DNA of 64,000 bases from Lentzea nigeriaca (GTDB taxonomy: Bacteria > Actinomycetota > Actinomycetes > Mycobacteriales > Pseudonocardiaceae), in assembly GCF_016907955.1 (NCBI RefSeq), contig NZ_JAFBCX010000006.1, forward strand, positions 372,001 to 436,000, written 5' to 3'. The notes under the pieces were generated by a model that ran no database searches, was not told the DNA's origin, and worked only from the letters and a program-made list of their open reading frames with translations. The position numbers and the translations under genes are program-made. Of the stretch, positions 46,118 to 54,336 are shown piece after piece (position 1 is the stretch's first letter; every line of letters begins with the position of its first letter).

Positions 46118-46489
46118 CCACCGCCGGCGAGAGTGCACGCCGAGCGGAAGCGGAGCGGTTTGGGTCCCAGCCAGTGGCGGTTCATGCCCCCAGTCGGCGA
46201 AACCGGCGCTGTCTTCGCATGAGAAAGGCGTCGCGGCCCGTCGGCCACGACGCCCGTACCTCTCGCCGCGGGTCGACGAGCGAACGATGGCAACCGAGGG
46301 AGTCGAACCCTGCGCGGCTTGTGAAGGCGGCGCCCAGAACCGGCCCTAACCCTTCGGCTGGGCGACGGCTGCCGTGGAGTTGTACTACTGGTGAAGAGGA
46401 CCTGACATTGCGTGGGATACCCACAGTGTTAAACGTCCAAACGCTTGAGGGCGTTTCATGTCTCACTCGTGTGGGTGACTCTGGTCGCC
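46118..46489. other. Intergenic gap with possible operator and tRNA-like fragment
   Basis: No gene is supported. AAACGC (46439-46444) and GCGTTT (46451-46456) form an inverted repeat with a 6-nt spacer about 35 bases before the PI-PLC-like gene, a candidate operator. Around 46290-46310 the minus strand reads AGGGTTCGACTCCCT, resembling a tRNA T-arm, with a weak 7-bp acceptor match about 86 bases away, but no acceptable anticodon stem exists. Confidence 0.35.
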
Positions 46490-47686
46490 GTGCGATACCT
46501 CCCTGCCATCGCAGCACTGCTGCTGCTTCCCCTGGTGCCGACCACCGCGCACGCGGCTCCGTCGGGCACGTACTACATCACCGGTGTCCGGACCGGCCTC
46601 AACGTCGCCCAGAGCGGCACCGGACTGGCCCTGCACCGCCCGAAGGGCAACGAGGACCACCAGCAATGGCGACTGAGCGACGGGAGGTTCGAGAACACCG
46701 ACTCGCCGGGTCAGTGCATCACCCGTCAGCTCACCATGGGTTCGTGTTCACAAGGGGATACGGTTCACGAGCCGAGGCAGTTCGGTGATCAATGGGAATT
46801 CTTCGGCCTGAACGGTGAGACCCGCTGGTACCTGACACCCGTCACCAGCCGGACCGAGCCGATGCCGACAGATCCGCGGCTCGACCAGATGACGTTCCTG
46901 ACCGCCCACAACGCGTACGCGAACGGGGTGGACGGCGGGTTCGCGCCGCCGTTCGTCAACCTCGCGAAGAACCAGACGCGCGGCATCGTGCAGCAACTCG
47001 GCGACGGCGTGCGGGGGTTCATGCTGGACATCCACCAGACGCCCGACGGCGCGATCCTGTGTCACAACAGCTGCACGCTCGTGAGCAAGCCGGTGGCGCT
47101 CAACGTCGACCTCCAGCGAATTGTGGATTTTCTTCGGAACAATCGGAGCGAGATCGTCACGGTGTTCCTGGAGGACTACGTGTCGGCCGACGTGCTGCGC
47201 GGCGAACTCCGCCGGGTGCAGGGGCTGAACGATGTCCTCTACCGCGCGGAAGGAGTGCGCGAGAACGGGTGGCCGACGCGCAGTCGGCTCCTGAGCTCGA
47301 ACAAGCGGCTGGTCATCTTCACCGACCACGGCGAGGACGGCCGGGAGGACTCCGGCGTGCTGTACCAGAAGGACTGGACGGTCGAGAACTACTGGTCGAT
47401 GGGGTCCGGCCTGGGCTCCTCGGACTGGTCCTGTTACAGCCGATGGGATGAAAAACCGCTCACGGCCACGGGCACGTTCCAGCCATTGTTCGTCATGAAC
47501 CACTTCCGCGACGTTCCGATCAGCGGCACGGCGACGACGGACAACAGCAAGCTCGCGAACCGGGCCCGGCAGTTCTGCCAGCCCGCCGCCCGCAAGAAGC
47601 CGAACTACCTGTCGGTTGATCTCTATCACCTGGGCAACGCCTCTCAGGCGGTGCAGCAGCTCAACTCGTACGTATATCGGCCGTAG
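46490..47686 (+). CDS. Secreted PI-PLC X-domain protein
   Basis: From GTG 46490 the 398-aa product has a clean signal peptide (MRYLPAIAALLLLPLVPTTAHA). Residues 25-115 are a beta-rich module (lectin-like GTYYITGVRTGLNVAQ, DHQQWRLSDGRFENTDSPGQC). A phosphatidylinositol-phospholipase C X-like barrel follows with the two catalytic histidines near 140 (MTFLTAHNAYANG) and 192 (AILCHNSC). It should be exported, acting on inositol lipids or glycans. Earlier in-frame starts exist (GTG 46475, TTG 46445) but add non-signal residues. Confidence 0.88.
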   Translation: MRYLPAIAALLLLPLVPTTAHAAPSGTYYITGVRTGLNVAQSGTGLALHRPKGNEDHQQWRLSDGRFENTDSPGQCITRQLTMGSCSQGDTVHEPRQFGDQWEFFGLNGETRWYLTPVTSRTEPMPTDPRLDQMTFLTAHNAYANGVDGGFAPPFVNLAKNQTRGIVQQLGDGVRGFMLDIHQTPDGAILCHNSCTLVSKPVALNVDLQRIVDFLRNNRSEIVTVFLEDYVSADVLRGELRRVQGLNDVLYRAEGVRENGWPTRSRLLSSNKRLVIFTDHGEDGREDSGVLYQKDWTVENYWSMGSGLGSSDWSCYSRWDEKPLTATGTFQPLFVMNHFRDVPISGTATTDNSKLANRARQFCQPAARKKPNYLSVDLYHLGNASQAVQQLNSYVYRP

Positions 47687-47716
47687 CCCAAAATGTGGGA
47701 GTTGTACGCTCCGCGC

Positions 47717-48796
47717 ATGGCCTCGATTCTGTTCACGCGCGGAGCACCCTCTCTCGACATCATCGACCAGGAGGGCCTGCGCGAAGCAGCGCAGAAAGCC
47801 TTCACCGACGACCCAGGCGGCACGTTCGCGTACGGCACGAGCGTGGGCTACGTGCCGCTGCGGCAGTGGCTCGCGGACCAGCACGGCGTGGAGCCGGAGC
47901 AGGTGCTCGTCACCAATGGCTCGATGCAGGCCGACGCGTTCCTCTTCGAGCTGCTCGTGCGGCCGGGCGACGACGTGGTGGTCGAGGCGCCGACCTACGA
48001 CCGGACGCTGCTGAACCTGCGTCAGCGCGGTGCCAAGATCCACGCCATCGAGCTGGAGACCGACGGCATCAACGTCGACGCGCTGGAGCAGCTGCTGGAG
48101 AGCGGTGTGCGGCCGTCGCTCGCGCACATCATCCCGAACTTCCACAACCCGGCCGGCTACACGCTGTCCGAGGCCAAGCGCGCGCGGCTGCTCGACCTCG
48201 CGGACAAGTACGACTTCGTGCTGTTCGAGGACGACCCGTACATCAAGGTCCGCTTCGAGGGTGAGCCCCTGCCGACCATGCTGTCGCAGGACAAGAACGA
48301 GAAGGTCGTCTACGCCTCGTCGTTCTCGAAGACCATGGCGCCCGGCATCCGCTGCGGTTACCTGGTGGGTCCGAAGGCCGTCATCAAGAAGATCCAGGAC
48401 ATCGCCACCACCACGTACATCTCGCCGAACATGGTGGCGCAGTCGATCGTGAACTCGTACTGCCGCTCCGGCCGCATCGACGAGTCGATCGTCAACGTCC
48501 GCACCGCGTTGCGCGCCCGCCGTGACGCCCTCGTCACGGCGCTCAAGCGCGAACTGCCGGAGGCGATCTTCACCGCGCCGCAGGGCGGCTACTTCATGTG
48601 GGTCGAGCTGCCGGGCGTGTCCGTCGAGAAGCTCTTCGGAGTGGCCAAGGAGCACGGTGTCGAGTTCGTGAAGGGCTCGGACTTCCTGCTGGAGGGCGGC
48701 GACAACGCCATGCGCCTCGCGTTCTCCGGTGTCACTCCGGAGCAGATCGACGAGGGCATCACGCGTCTCGCCGCGGCGGTCCGCTCGCTTTCCTGA
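47717..48796 (+). CDS. PLP-dependent aminotransferase, class I (2-aminoadipate/LysN-like)
   Basis: The 359-aa enzyme has the fold type I pattern: RGAPSLDIID start, YGTSVGYVPLRQWLADQHGV, NGSMQADAFLFELLVRPGDDV, PNFHNPAGYTLS and the PLP-lysine segment YASSFSKTMAPGIRCGYLVG. This is the group including LysN, KYAT/AAD and MocR-type aminotransferase domains, without a DNA-binding domain. Substrate is not clear. Homologues begin at MASILFTRGAPS, so ATG 47717 is preferred over 47693; ribosome sites are weak for both. Confidence 0.9.
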   Translation: MASILFTRGAPSLDIIDQEGLREAAQKAFTDDPGGTFAYGTSVGYVPLRQWLADQHGVEPEQVLVTNGSMQADAFLFELLVRPGDDVVVEAPTYDRTLLNLRQRGAKIHAIELETDGINVDALEQLLESGVRPSLAHIIPNFHNPAGYTLSEAKRARLLDLADKYDFVLFEDDPYIKVRFEGEPLPTMLSQDKNEKVVYASSFSKTMAPGIRCGYLVGPKAVIKKIQDIATTTYISPNMVAQSIVNSYCRSGRIDESIVNVRTALRARRDALVTALKRELPEAIFTAPQGGYFMWVELPGVSVEKLFGVAKEHGVEFVKGSDFLLEGGDNAMRLAFSGVTPEQIDEGITRLAAAVRSLS

Positions 48797-49586
48797 TCTG
48801 CCGTTCCAGGTGCTTCGGCAGCGCGTGTCGCTGCCGGAGCGCCTGGCGCAGCCGGGGCACCGCGGCCCGGAACGCCCGCGGGTCCTTCAGCGACGCCGCC
48901 ACCGCGCGGTGCACGGGCCGTCTCATCCACGAGGCCAGCACCGCGTTGCGCCGCTCGACGAGATCACCGCCGGGCTCCCGGTCGACCGCCGGATGGTGGT
49001 GCGCCACCACGTCCTCGACGTAGCAGAGCGCCCACCCCGCCGCCGCGAGGTCCCACGACAGCAGCGTTTCCTCGCCGCGGAAGAACAACACCGGGCTGAA
49101 GCCGCCCACCTCCAGGAACGCGTGCCGCCGCACGATCGCCGAGCAGGCCATGAACCCGAGCACCGCCGGTCCCGCGACACCGTCGCCCAGCGGGCTGTGC
49201 CGCAGCAGCGGTGTGATCGGATCCGGTGTCTCCGCAGGTCCGACGAGGGTGCGCGCGGCGATCACGCCCAGGTCCGGGTGCGCGTCGAAGATCGGCTCGG
49301 CTCGTTCGAACGCGTCGGGTGCCCACCACGAGTCGTCGTCGGCGAACGCCACGAACGGGGTCCGCGCCGCGCGCACGCCGAGATTGCGCCCGACCGCACC
49401 GAGGTTCACCGCTGACTCCAGCACCTCGACGTGCGGAAACCGTTGCCGCACGAGGGCGACGCTGTCGTCGGTGGACGCGTTGTCCACCAGGATCACCGGC
49501 ACCGCGAGCTCGCTGAGGTGCGCGAGCGTGCGCATCAGGCTGACGGAGCGGTTCCGCGAGGCGATGACGACGGTTGTGCGAGCCAT
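48759..49586 (-). CDS. Glycosyltransferase family 2
   Basis: The 275-aa protein opens VVIASRNRSVSLMRTLAHLSEL, with VILVDNASTDDSV and the DxD-like FVAFADDDSWWAPDAF, all hallmarks of GT-A fold GT2 enzymes. The C-terminal part is basic (RAFRAAVPRLRQALRQRHALPKHLERQIRKAS), without a membrane helix, so it may act at the membrane surface on a lipid-linked acceptor. Donor and acceptor are unknown. It converges with the aminotransferase gene and overlaps it by 38 bases. Confidence 0.88.
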   Translation of the reverse strand: MARTTVVIASRNRSVSLMRTLAHLSELAVPVILVDNASTDDSVALVRQRFPHVEVLESAVNLGAVGRNLGVRAARTPFVAFADDDSWWAPDAFERAEPIFDAHPDLGVIAARTLVGPAETPDPITPLLRHSPLGDGVAGPAVLGFMACSAIVRRHAFLEVGGFSPVLFFRGEETLLSWDLAAAGWALCYVEDVVAHHHPAVDREPGGDLVERRNAVLASWMRRPVHRAVAASLKDPRAFRAAVPRLRQALRQRHALPKHLERQIRKASGPPRRDA

Positions 49587-49630
49587 GTCAGTCGTCTACC
49601 CGGTAGCTCGCGGGTGACACGCTGGGAATC

Positions 49631-50294
49631 ATGACGACCTCGGACCTGCCCGGCCTGCTCACCGACCCGGCCACCCTCGCGAACCTGAGCCACGACGAGG
49701 CCGAGTGGGCGCCGGCGGGCACTCCTGCCGCCGCGTTCCGCCCACAGTCCACAGAGGACGTTCAACGCGCTGTCCACGCCTGTGCGGAGCGAGGAATCCC
49801 GATCGTGCCGCGGGGGTGCGGGCACCGGTCTGTCCGGCGGCGCCAACGTTCACTGACGCGGGCGCCGCCTGGACCGAGCGCTCCACCGACTCGGCCGAGG
49901 CAGAGGCCCTTCGCCACCCGTCGCCTCACCTACCCCGAGGACGTCTGCGTGCCGCGGTCGCTCGTGCCGGCGATGCTCGCCCGCGTCGAGGAGATCGGCG
50001 TGAAGCACGGTGTGCGGATCGCCATCATCGCCCACGCGGGCGACGGCCACCCGCACCCGTTGCTGATCACCCCGCTCGGCGACGACAACGCCCGCGTCGC
50101 CGCGCAGGCGGCGTTCGCCGACATCATCGATCAGGCCCTTGACCTGGGCGGAACCGTCACCGGCGAGCACGGCGTGGGCTGCTCGAACGCGACGGCATGA
50201 TCCGCGAACTCGGCCCCGACGTGTGCGCCACGTGCAGCAGGCCGTGGAGCACACGCCCGACCCGCTGAACCTCTTCAACCTAGGCAAGGCGTGA
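49631..50294 (+). pseudogene. Decayed FAD-linked oxidase (glycolate-oxidase GlcD-like)
   Basis: The remnant begins like a GlcD-type FAD oxidase (FRPQSTEDVQRAVHACAERGIP, IVPRG) but frame is lost at a run of G near 49812-49816. In the next frame GAGTGLSGGANVH continues and then stops. About half of a normal 450-aa protein is missing. The C-terminal part reappears (EDVCVPRSLVPAMLARVEEIG, HAGDGHPHPLL, GTVTGEHGVG). A further frame change precedes DPLNLFNLGKA and the stop at 50294. At least three frame losses plus an internal deletion make it a pseudogene. The ORF at 49631-50200 is only a chance fusion of its pieces. Confidence 0.85.
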
Positions 50295-50298
50295 TACC

Positions 50299-50321
50299 GT
50301 GTACACTAATGATTAGTACAC
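50299..50321. promoter_or_regulatory. MarR/OhrR operator overlapping the start codon
   Basis: ACTAAT (50305-50310) and ATTAGT (50312-50317) form a perfect inverted repeat around one base. It is extended by GTGT/ACAC further out, with a 2-nt asymmetry. The OhrR ATG (50309-50311) lies inside, so binding would block initiation of an apparently leaderless mRNA. Confidence 0.7.
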
Positions 50322-50758
50322 CAAGTATCCCGGACAACCCGCTCGAACTGGAGCGTCAGGTCTGCTTCGCCCTCGCCGTGGCGTCCCGCACGGTGATCGC
50401 GGTGTACCGCCCGATCCTGGAGCCGTTGAACCTCACCCATCCCCAGTACCTGGTGATGCTCGCGCTCTGGGAGCGGTCGCCGCGCACGGTCAAAGACCTC
50501 AGCAACGTGCTGCAGCTCGACCCCGGCACCCTCAGCCCGCTCCTCAAGCGGCTGGAGTCGATCGGCTACATCGAGCGCCAACGGGACAAGAACGACGAAC
50601 GCGCGCTGGCCCTGACCCTGACCGAGCAGGGCAGGGAACTGCGCAAGGAAGCGCTGAAAATCCCCTTCAAGGTCGTGGAGCAGCTGGACATGACGTTCGA
50701 GGAGCTCGCGCAGCTGAACGAGGTGCTGCACAAAGTGATCGCCAAGGCGACGAAGTGA
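50309..50758 (+). CDS. OhrR-like MarR-family regulator
   Basis: The 149-aa winged-helix protein has the OhrR N-terminus with the peroxide-sensing Cys (LERQVCFALAVASRTVIAVYRPIL), then LTHPQYLVMLALWE, the recognition helix region TLSPLLKRLESIGYIERQR, and the wing KNDERALALTLTEQGREL. OhrR normally represses the organic hydroperoxide reductase gene ohr. No ohr gene is adjacent here, and the next gene encodes a DUF5313 membrane protein overlapping by 4 bases. The ATG at 50309 sits within the operator-like palindrome; GTG 50291 is the alternative start. Confidence 0.9.
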   Translation: MISTPSIPDNPLELERQVCFALAVASRTVIAVYRPILEPLNLTHPQYLVMLALWERSPRTVKDLSNVLQLDPGTLSPLLKRLESIGYIERQRDKNDERALALTLTEQGRELRKEALKIPFKVVEQLDMTFEELAQLNEVLHKVIAKATK

Positions 50759-51150
50759 ACCCCGCGCTGAAGGTCTGGTACTACGCGGGCGGGCGGGTCC
50801 CGCGGAAACACCGCGAGTTCGTCTACCGCGACGTGACCGGTCCGAAGTGGTTGGTGCGCTTCACGATCCGCAGCCTCGTGCAGGTCACGCCGTTGACGAC
50901 GGCCATCACGCTGGCGCTGGTGTTCGGGCTCGGATCGCCGTGGCCGCTGGCCATCGCGTGCGGAGCGCTCGGTTTCGTTGTAGGACTGTACTTCGCGTTG
51001 TCCTACGCGCCGGAAAGCGTGGATTACCGGCTCACCAGGTACGGGTACCCGCGAGGATCGGCGACCTCAGGGCGCCGGGAGCGAAACGCCGCGCGGGACC
51101 GCGAACGACAAGCGCAGTACGACGCGGTCTGGCGGCGATCCGAAGGGTAG
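50755..51150 (+). CDS. DUF5313 membrane protein
   Basis: The 131-aa protein matches the actinobacterial DUF5313 pattern: KVWYYAGGRVPRKHREFVYRDVTGP, then two central hydrophobic helices (TPLTTAITLALVFGLG; ALGFVVGLYFALSYAPE) and a basic tail (GRRERNAARDRERQAQYD). The function is unknown. The GTG start overlaps the OhrR stop (GTGA), so it is co-translated with that regulator. Confidence 0.85.
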   Translation: MNPALKVWYYAGGRVPRKHREFVYRDVTGPKWLVRFTIRSLVQVTPLTTAITLALVFGLGSPWPLAIACGALGFVVGLYFALSYAPESVDYRLTRYGYPRGSATSGRRERNAARDRERQAQYDAVWRRSEG

Positions 51151-51158
51151 GACGGACC

Positions 51159-51488
51159 ATGGCCTTGCTGAGCGACGAACTGCAGTTCACGAGGCCGCAG
51201 ATCCTCACGTTGTCGGCCGGGTTGTTGCAGCTCGCGTTCGGATGGTTCGACGTGTTCGGACTGGACCCCGACTACCACGTGATCCAGCTCGGGGTCGGGG
51301 TGCTCGGCGTCGTGATGGCGTGGCGGCACGATCTCGCCCGCATGTACGGGCTGCTCCTGCTGATTTCGTTCGGAATGCTCGCTTTCTCGCTCGACGACGT
51401 GACGACCGAGAGCTTTCTCGAGGTGCGCACGGCGTTGATCGGGCTGGTGATCACACTGGCCAGGCCGGGGAAGGCCGCTCCAAAGTGA
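51159..51488 (+). CDS. Small four-helix membrane protein
   Basis: The 109-aa protein consists largely of hydrophobic helices (ILTLSAGLLQLAFGWFDVFGL; VIQLGVGVLGVVMAW; MYGLLLLISFGMLAFSL; TALIGLVITLARPG). No family is confidently recognised. It follows the DUF5313 gene by 8 bases on the same strand with AGGACGG upstream and overlaps the convergent surE by 38 bases. Confidence 0.75.
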   Translation: MALLSDELQFTRPQILTLSAGLLQLAFGWFDVFGLDPDYHVIQLGVGVLGVVMAWRHDLARMYGLLLLISFGMLAFSLDDVTTESFLEVRTALIGLVITLARPGKAAPK

Positions 51489-52206
51489 CGTCCTCGGCGA
51501 TCGCGGTCAGCGGCGTCAGCGTCGCGTAGCCGGCCGCCAGCAACGCCGTGTCGGTGCCCGGCACGAGCGATTCTTCGGAGTAGACGGTGACGAGCTCGAT
51601 CTCGTTCTCGTCCACCTCGTCCACGCGGCTCTGCACGGAACCGAACCGCGCCAGCCGCGCCCAGCGAATTCCTTGCACGTCAACGATGTTCGGCACGTTC
51701 AACGACAGCACCGTCGCGGTGGGCATGTCCAGCAGCATCGGCAGCACGGCGCGCACGACCTCGCCTGACTTGTCCCACAACGGTTCGGGCCCGTCCAACC
51801 CGACGTCGAGCGACACCGCCATCGACGAGACGTCGTTCAGGTGGCCGGTCAGCGCCGCGCCGACCGTGCCGGAGTGCAGGATCGCGCGGCCCACGTTCGC
51901 ACCCAGGTTCACACCGGACAGCACCACATCCGGTTTGCCGCCGAAGCCGCCGCGGCACGCGATCAGCGAGATCAGGGCCGGGTGCGCGGCGACCGCGTAG
52001 GCCTCCGCGTCGAGGCCGGGAAGCGCGCGGCGCTCGCTCACCACGCGGCCGGTCTCACTGACCGACGCGACCGACGCGCTCGTGCCGCTGGACTGGGTCC
52101 CCGGGGCCGCGACGATGACGTCGAGGCCGCACGCCACAGCGGCTTCGGCCAAGGTCACGAGGCCGGGAGAGTCGATTCCGTCGTCGTTGGTGATCAGCGC
52201 ACGCAT
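51451..52206 (-). CDS. surE: 5'-nucleotidase SurE
   Basis: The 251-aa protein begins with the SurE signature RALITNDDGIDSPGLVTLAEAA, where the two Asp bind metal. It continues with VVAAPGTQSSGTSAS and VVLSGVNLGANVG (Asn metal ligand, Ser). SurE dephosphorylates nucleoside 5'/3'-monophosphates and some phosphosugars. It follows a PfkB kinase gene by 4 bases on the same strand. The pairing of a kinase and a phosphatase is notable, but pathway context is absent. The C-terminal region is shorter than in E. coli SurE beyond residue 240. Confidence 0.93.
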   Translation of the reverse strand: MRALITNDDGIDSPGLVTLAEAAVACGLDVIVAAPGTQSSGTSASVASVSETGRVVSERRALPGLDAEAYAVAAHPALISLIACRGGFGGKPDVVLSGVNLGANVGRAILHSGTVGAALTGHLNDVSSMAVSLDVGLDGPEPLWDKSGEVVRAVLPMLLDMPTATVLSLNVPNIVDVQGIRWARLARFGSVQSRVDEVDENEIELVTVYSEESLVPGTDTALLAAGYATLTPLTAIAEDVTLERPSPAWPV

Positions 52207-52210
52207 CCGC

Positions 52211-53116
52211 TCATTCCTCGATCGGTTCCAGTTCCACGCGGTCGCTCAGCTCGCGCACCGCTTCTCCCCCGCCGCTGCCGAGGCCGTGCCGGGTCACGTT
52301 CACCGCTCCCGCTGCCGCGCCGAGCTTCACCGCGTCCTCCAGCGGCATACCCAGCGCGAGCCCCGCCGAAATCCCCGCGGTCATGGAGTCGCCGGCGCCA
52401 CGGGTGTCGACGGGCTCCAGCCGAGGCATCCGCACCAGGTAGAACTGGTCTTCGAGCAGCGCCAACGCCGGTTCGTCCGCCCTGGACACCACCACGGCGT
52501 GCACGCCGGAAGAGGCGATTTTCCGGCACGCCCGCACCAGGTCGGGCAGCTCCTCGGCACCCAGTTCCTCGTGGCTCACCTTCACGACGTGCGGACCGCC
52601 CCTGATGGCCTCGGCCAGCCGCTCACCGGACAGGTCGACGATCACGCGGCAGTCGTTCCCGGCGAGGTCGGAGGTGAGCCGGAAGTACGTCTCGGGGGGC
52701 AGGACGCGGTCGTCGGACGGGCCGCTCAGCACGGCCGTACCAGCACGGATGCCTTCCACCAAGGTCGACTCGTACAGGTCGTCGAGCTCATGCCGAGGCA
52801 ACGGGTCCGGCGGCATCTCGACCATCTCGGAACGGTGGCCGTCCCGGCGATCGTGCACGTAGGAGCCGTTGCGCGCGGTGACCTCGTGCCAACGCAGAGC
52901 GACGTTCTCGTCCTCCAGCAACGCGCGCAGCACCCGGCCGGTCTCGCCGCCGAACGCCGCGCACACCACGACCTCGACGCCCAGCGCGGCGATCATCCTG
53001 GACTGCCAGAAGCCCTGGCCACCGGCGTGCAGGTGCACGTCGGGATCACCGTCGAGGTCCTCGACGGTGATCGTCAGCTGCGGGGATGGAGCAAAAACGG
53101 CAACTCGGGCATCCAC
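52211..53116 (-). CDS. PfkB-family sugar kinase
   Basis: The 301-aa protein has the PfkB features: early HAGGQGFWQSRMIAALGVEV (substrate-binding glycines), VLSGPSDD, VIVDLSGERL, and the catalytic ATP loop LEPVDTRGAGDSMTAG, where Asp in GAGD is the base. It is most like 1-phosphofructokinase/tagatose-6-phosphate or nucleoside-type kinases; the sugar is unknown. It starts at ATG 53116 and is followed 4 bases later by surE, so both are probably co-transcribed with the small acidic protein gene upstream. Confidence 0.9.
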   Translation of the reverse strand: MDARVAVFAPSPQLTITVEDLDGDPDVHLHAGGQGFWQSRMIAALGVEVVVCAAFGGETGRVLRALLEDENVALRWHEVTARNGSYVHDRRDGHRSEMVEMPPDPLPRHELDDLYESTLVEGIRAGTAVLSGPSDDRVLPPETYFRLTSDLAGNDCRVIVDLSGERLAEAIRGGPHVVKVSHEELGAEELPDLVRACRKIASSGVHAVVVSRADEPALALLEDQFYLVRMPRLEPVDTRGAGDSMTAGISAGLALGMPLEDAVKLGAAAGAVNVTRHGLGSGGGEAVRELSDRVELEPIEE

Positions 53117-53163
53117 TGCATCCGGTTACCCGGTGCGAGCGAGCGGTACTCGCCCGCACCAGG

Positions 53164-53349
53164 TCACGCGCCGGAGCCGCCGGTCGGGTCGCCCCCGTCC
53201 TGCGGTGCGGGCGCGCCGCCCGGTCCCATCTTCTCGTCGGCGCGCCACTCACCTGGTTCCGTCAGGTCGCGGTACTCGTCGACCTCCTGGGGCGTCGGGT
53301 CGACGCCGACCTCTTCCGCGAACTCCTCGGCTTCCTCTGGATCCGTCAT
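53164..53349 (-). CDS. Small acidic, proline/glycine-rich hypothetical protein
   Basis: The 61-aa product is strongly acidic at the start (DPEEAEEFAEEVGVDPTPQEVDEYRDL) and Gly/Pro-rich at the end. It looks intrinsically disordered. It precedes the PfkB gene by 47 bases on the same strand. Short disordered proteins of this kind are frequent in actinobacterial genomes; no function is known. Confidence 0.55.
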   Translation of the reverse strand: MTDPEEAEEFAEEVGVDPTPQEVDEYRDLTEPGEWRADEKMGPGGAPAPQDGGDPTGGSGA

Positions 53350-53373
53350 GGCCTGCGGAGTACCCAGAAGAGC

Positions 53374-53505
53374 TCAGCAGACGCCGCCGTCGCGCCAGAC
53401 ACCTCACTCGCCGGTGGTGCCGGGGTTCCTCGCCCTGCGTCCACCACTGCGCGGTCCACTTGTGGCCGTTGTGCGTCGACCGCGGCGACCAGCCAGCGCC
53501 GCGAT
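53374..53505 (-). pseudogene. Remnant of a chitin-binding (CBM5/12) protein C-terminus
   Basis: On the minus strand GWSPRSTHNGHKWTAQWWTQGEEP is followed, after a one-base frame change, by GTTGE-stop-GVWRDGGVC and a stop at 53374. Together these give the consensus end of a CBM5/12 chitin-binding domain (NGHxWxAxWWTQGExP...GxWGVWxDxGxC), with a TGG to TGA change at the conserved Trp. No upstream catalytic domain is present. It is the tail of a lost chitinase or similar secreted enzyme. A low-quality ORF covering this stretch is not a gene. Confidence 0.75.
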
Positions 53506-53553
53506 CGCCACGAGTCGAGAGCGGCGGCCCGCTGTCCAGCCTGACCAGAACTC

Positions 53554-54336
53554 CTATTTGCCGTCAATGATCTGAGCCGATGTGAAGGAGGCTTTCCTCG
53601 ATGCCCGGCGCAGCGTCCTCAGCAGCACGGGACCGGTCACCACCACGAGCAGCGCGGTGGTGACCGCCCGCCCGAGGTCCCAGCCGAGCGACGTGGCCAG
53701 CGTGAAAGCCAGCAGTCGCAGCAGGTTCGTGCCCGCGGACGCGTTCGGGTCGAAGCTCACCGAGGTGCCCTCGCCGACCGCGAACGGCCAGAACGACAGG
53801 TTGAGCAGAAACCCGTAGGCCAGCGAGCTGACCACTCCGTACAGAGCCAGCAGCGCGATTTCCGCCTTGCCGCGCCACTGCGGGAGAAGACCGGCGCCGA
53901 GGGCGACCCAGGCCGCGCCGAGCATCTGGTACGGCAGCCACGGCCCGACGCCGCCGGTCAGCAGGGCCGAGGCGAACAACGTCGTGTTGCCCAGCACGAA
54001 CCCGAAGCCCGGCCCGAACACCCTGCCGCTCAGCACCATCAGGAAGAAGATCGTCTCGACTCCCGCCGTGCCCGCGCCCAACGGCCGGATCGCCGCACCG
54101 AGCGCGGACAGCACGCCGAGCATCGCGATCGCCTTGGAGTCCATGCCCCTCTCGCTCAGCTCCGCCAGCACGACGGCGAGGACCAATGGCAGCAGCAGCG
54201 CGAACGTCCACGGCGCGTCGCCGGCGTGCGCGATGTCGCTGGACGGTGCGACGAACAACGGCCAGGTGAACGCGGCCAGCCCGATCACGCCGGACACCGC
54301 CAGGGCGACCGCTGATCGTCTCCCGATCGCGATCAC
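53554..54336 (-). CDS. ECF transporter S component (probably cobalamin-specific)
   Basis: The 260-aa protein has about six hydrophobic helices (ALAVSGVIGLAAFTWPLFV; FALLLPLVLAVVLAELSERG; FLMVLSGRVFGPGFGFVLGNTTLFASALLTGGVGPWLPYQML; LALYGVVSSLAYGFLLNL) like CbrT/other ECF S components that bind the vitamin in the membrane. It is the last gene of the riboswitch-led operon, so the substrate is most likely cobalamin. The GTG start at 54336 overlaps the ATPase stop (GTGA). Confidence 0.85.
   Translation of the reverse strand: MIAIGRRSAVALAVSGVIGLAAFTWPLFVAPSSDIAHAGDAPWTFALLLPLVLAVVLAELSERGMDSKAIAMLGVLSALGAAIRPLGAGTAGVETIFFLMVLSGRVFGPGFGFVLGNTTLFASALLTGGVGPWLPYQMLGAAWVALGAGLLPQWRGKAEIALLALYGVVSSLAYGFLLNLSFWPFAVGEGTSVSFDPNASAGTNLLRLLAFTLATSLGWDLGRAVTTALLVVVTGPVLLRTLRRASRKASFTSAQIIDGK

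Noticed and set aside
46285-46375. tRNA-like T-arm (AGGGTTCGACTCCCT on the minus strand) with a possible 7-bp acceptor stem 86 bases apart
   Set aside because: No consistent anticodon stem or D-arm could be built, the base at position 8 is wrong, and the T-stem closing pair is C-C. It is at best a degenerate tRNA fragment.
49631-50200. Single 189-aa ORF as an intact FAD oxidase
   Set aside because: It joins pieces in different frames with the middle of the family fold missing; called a pseudogene instead.
53346-53567. 73-aa ORF overlapping the next gene by 4 bases
   Set aside because: Its sequence is an out-of-frame reading of a chitin-binding domain remnant and has no protein-like features of its own.
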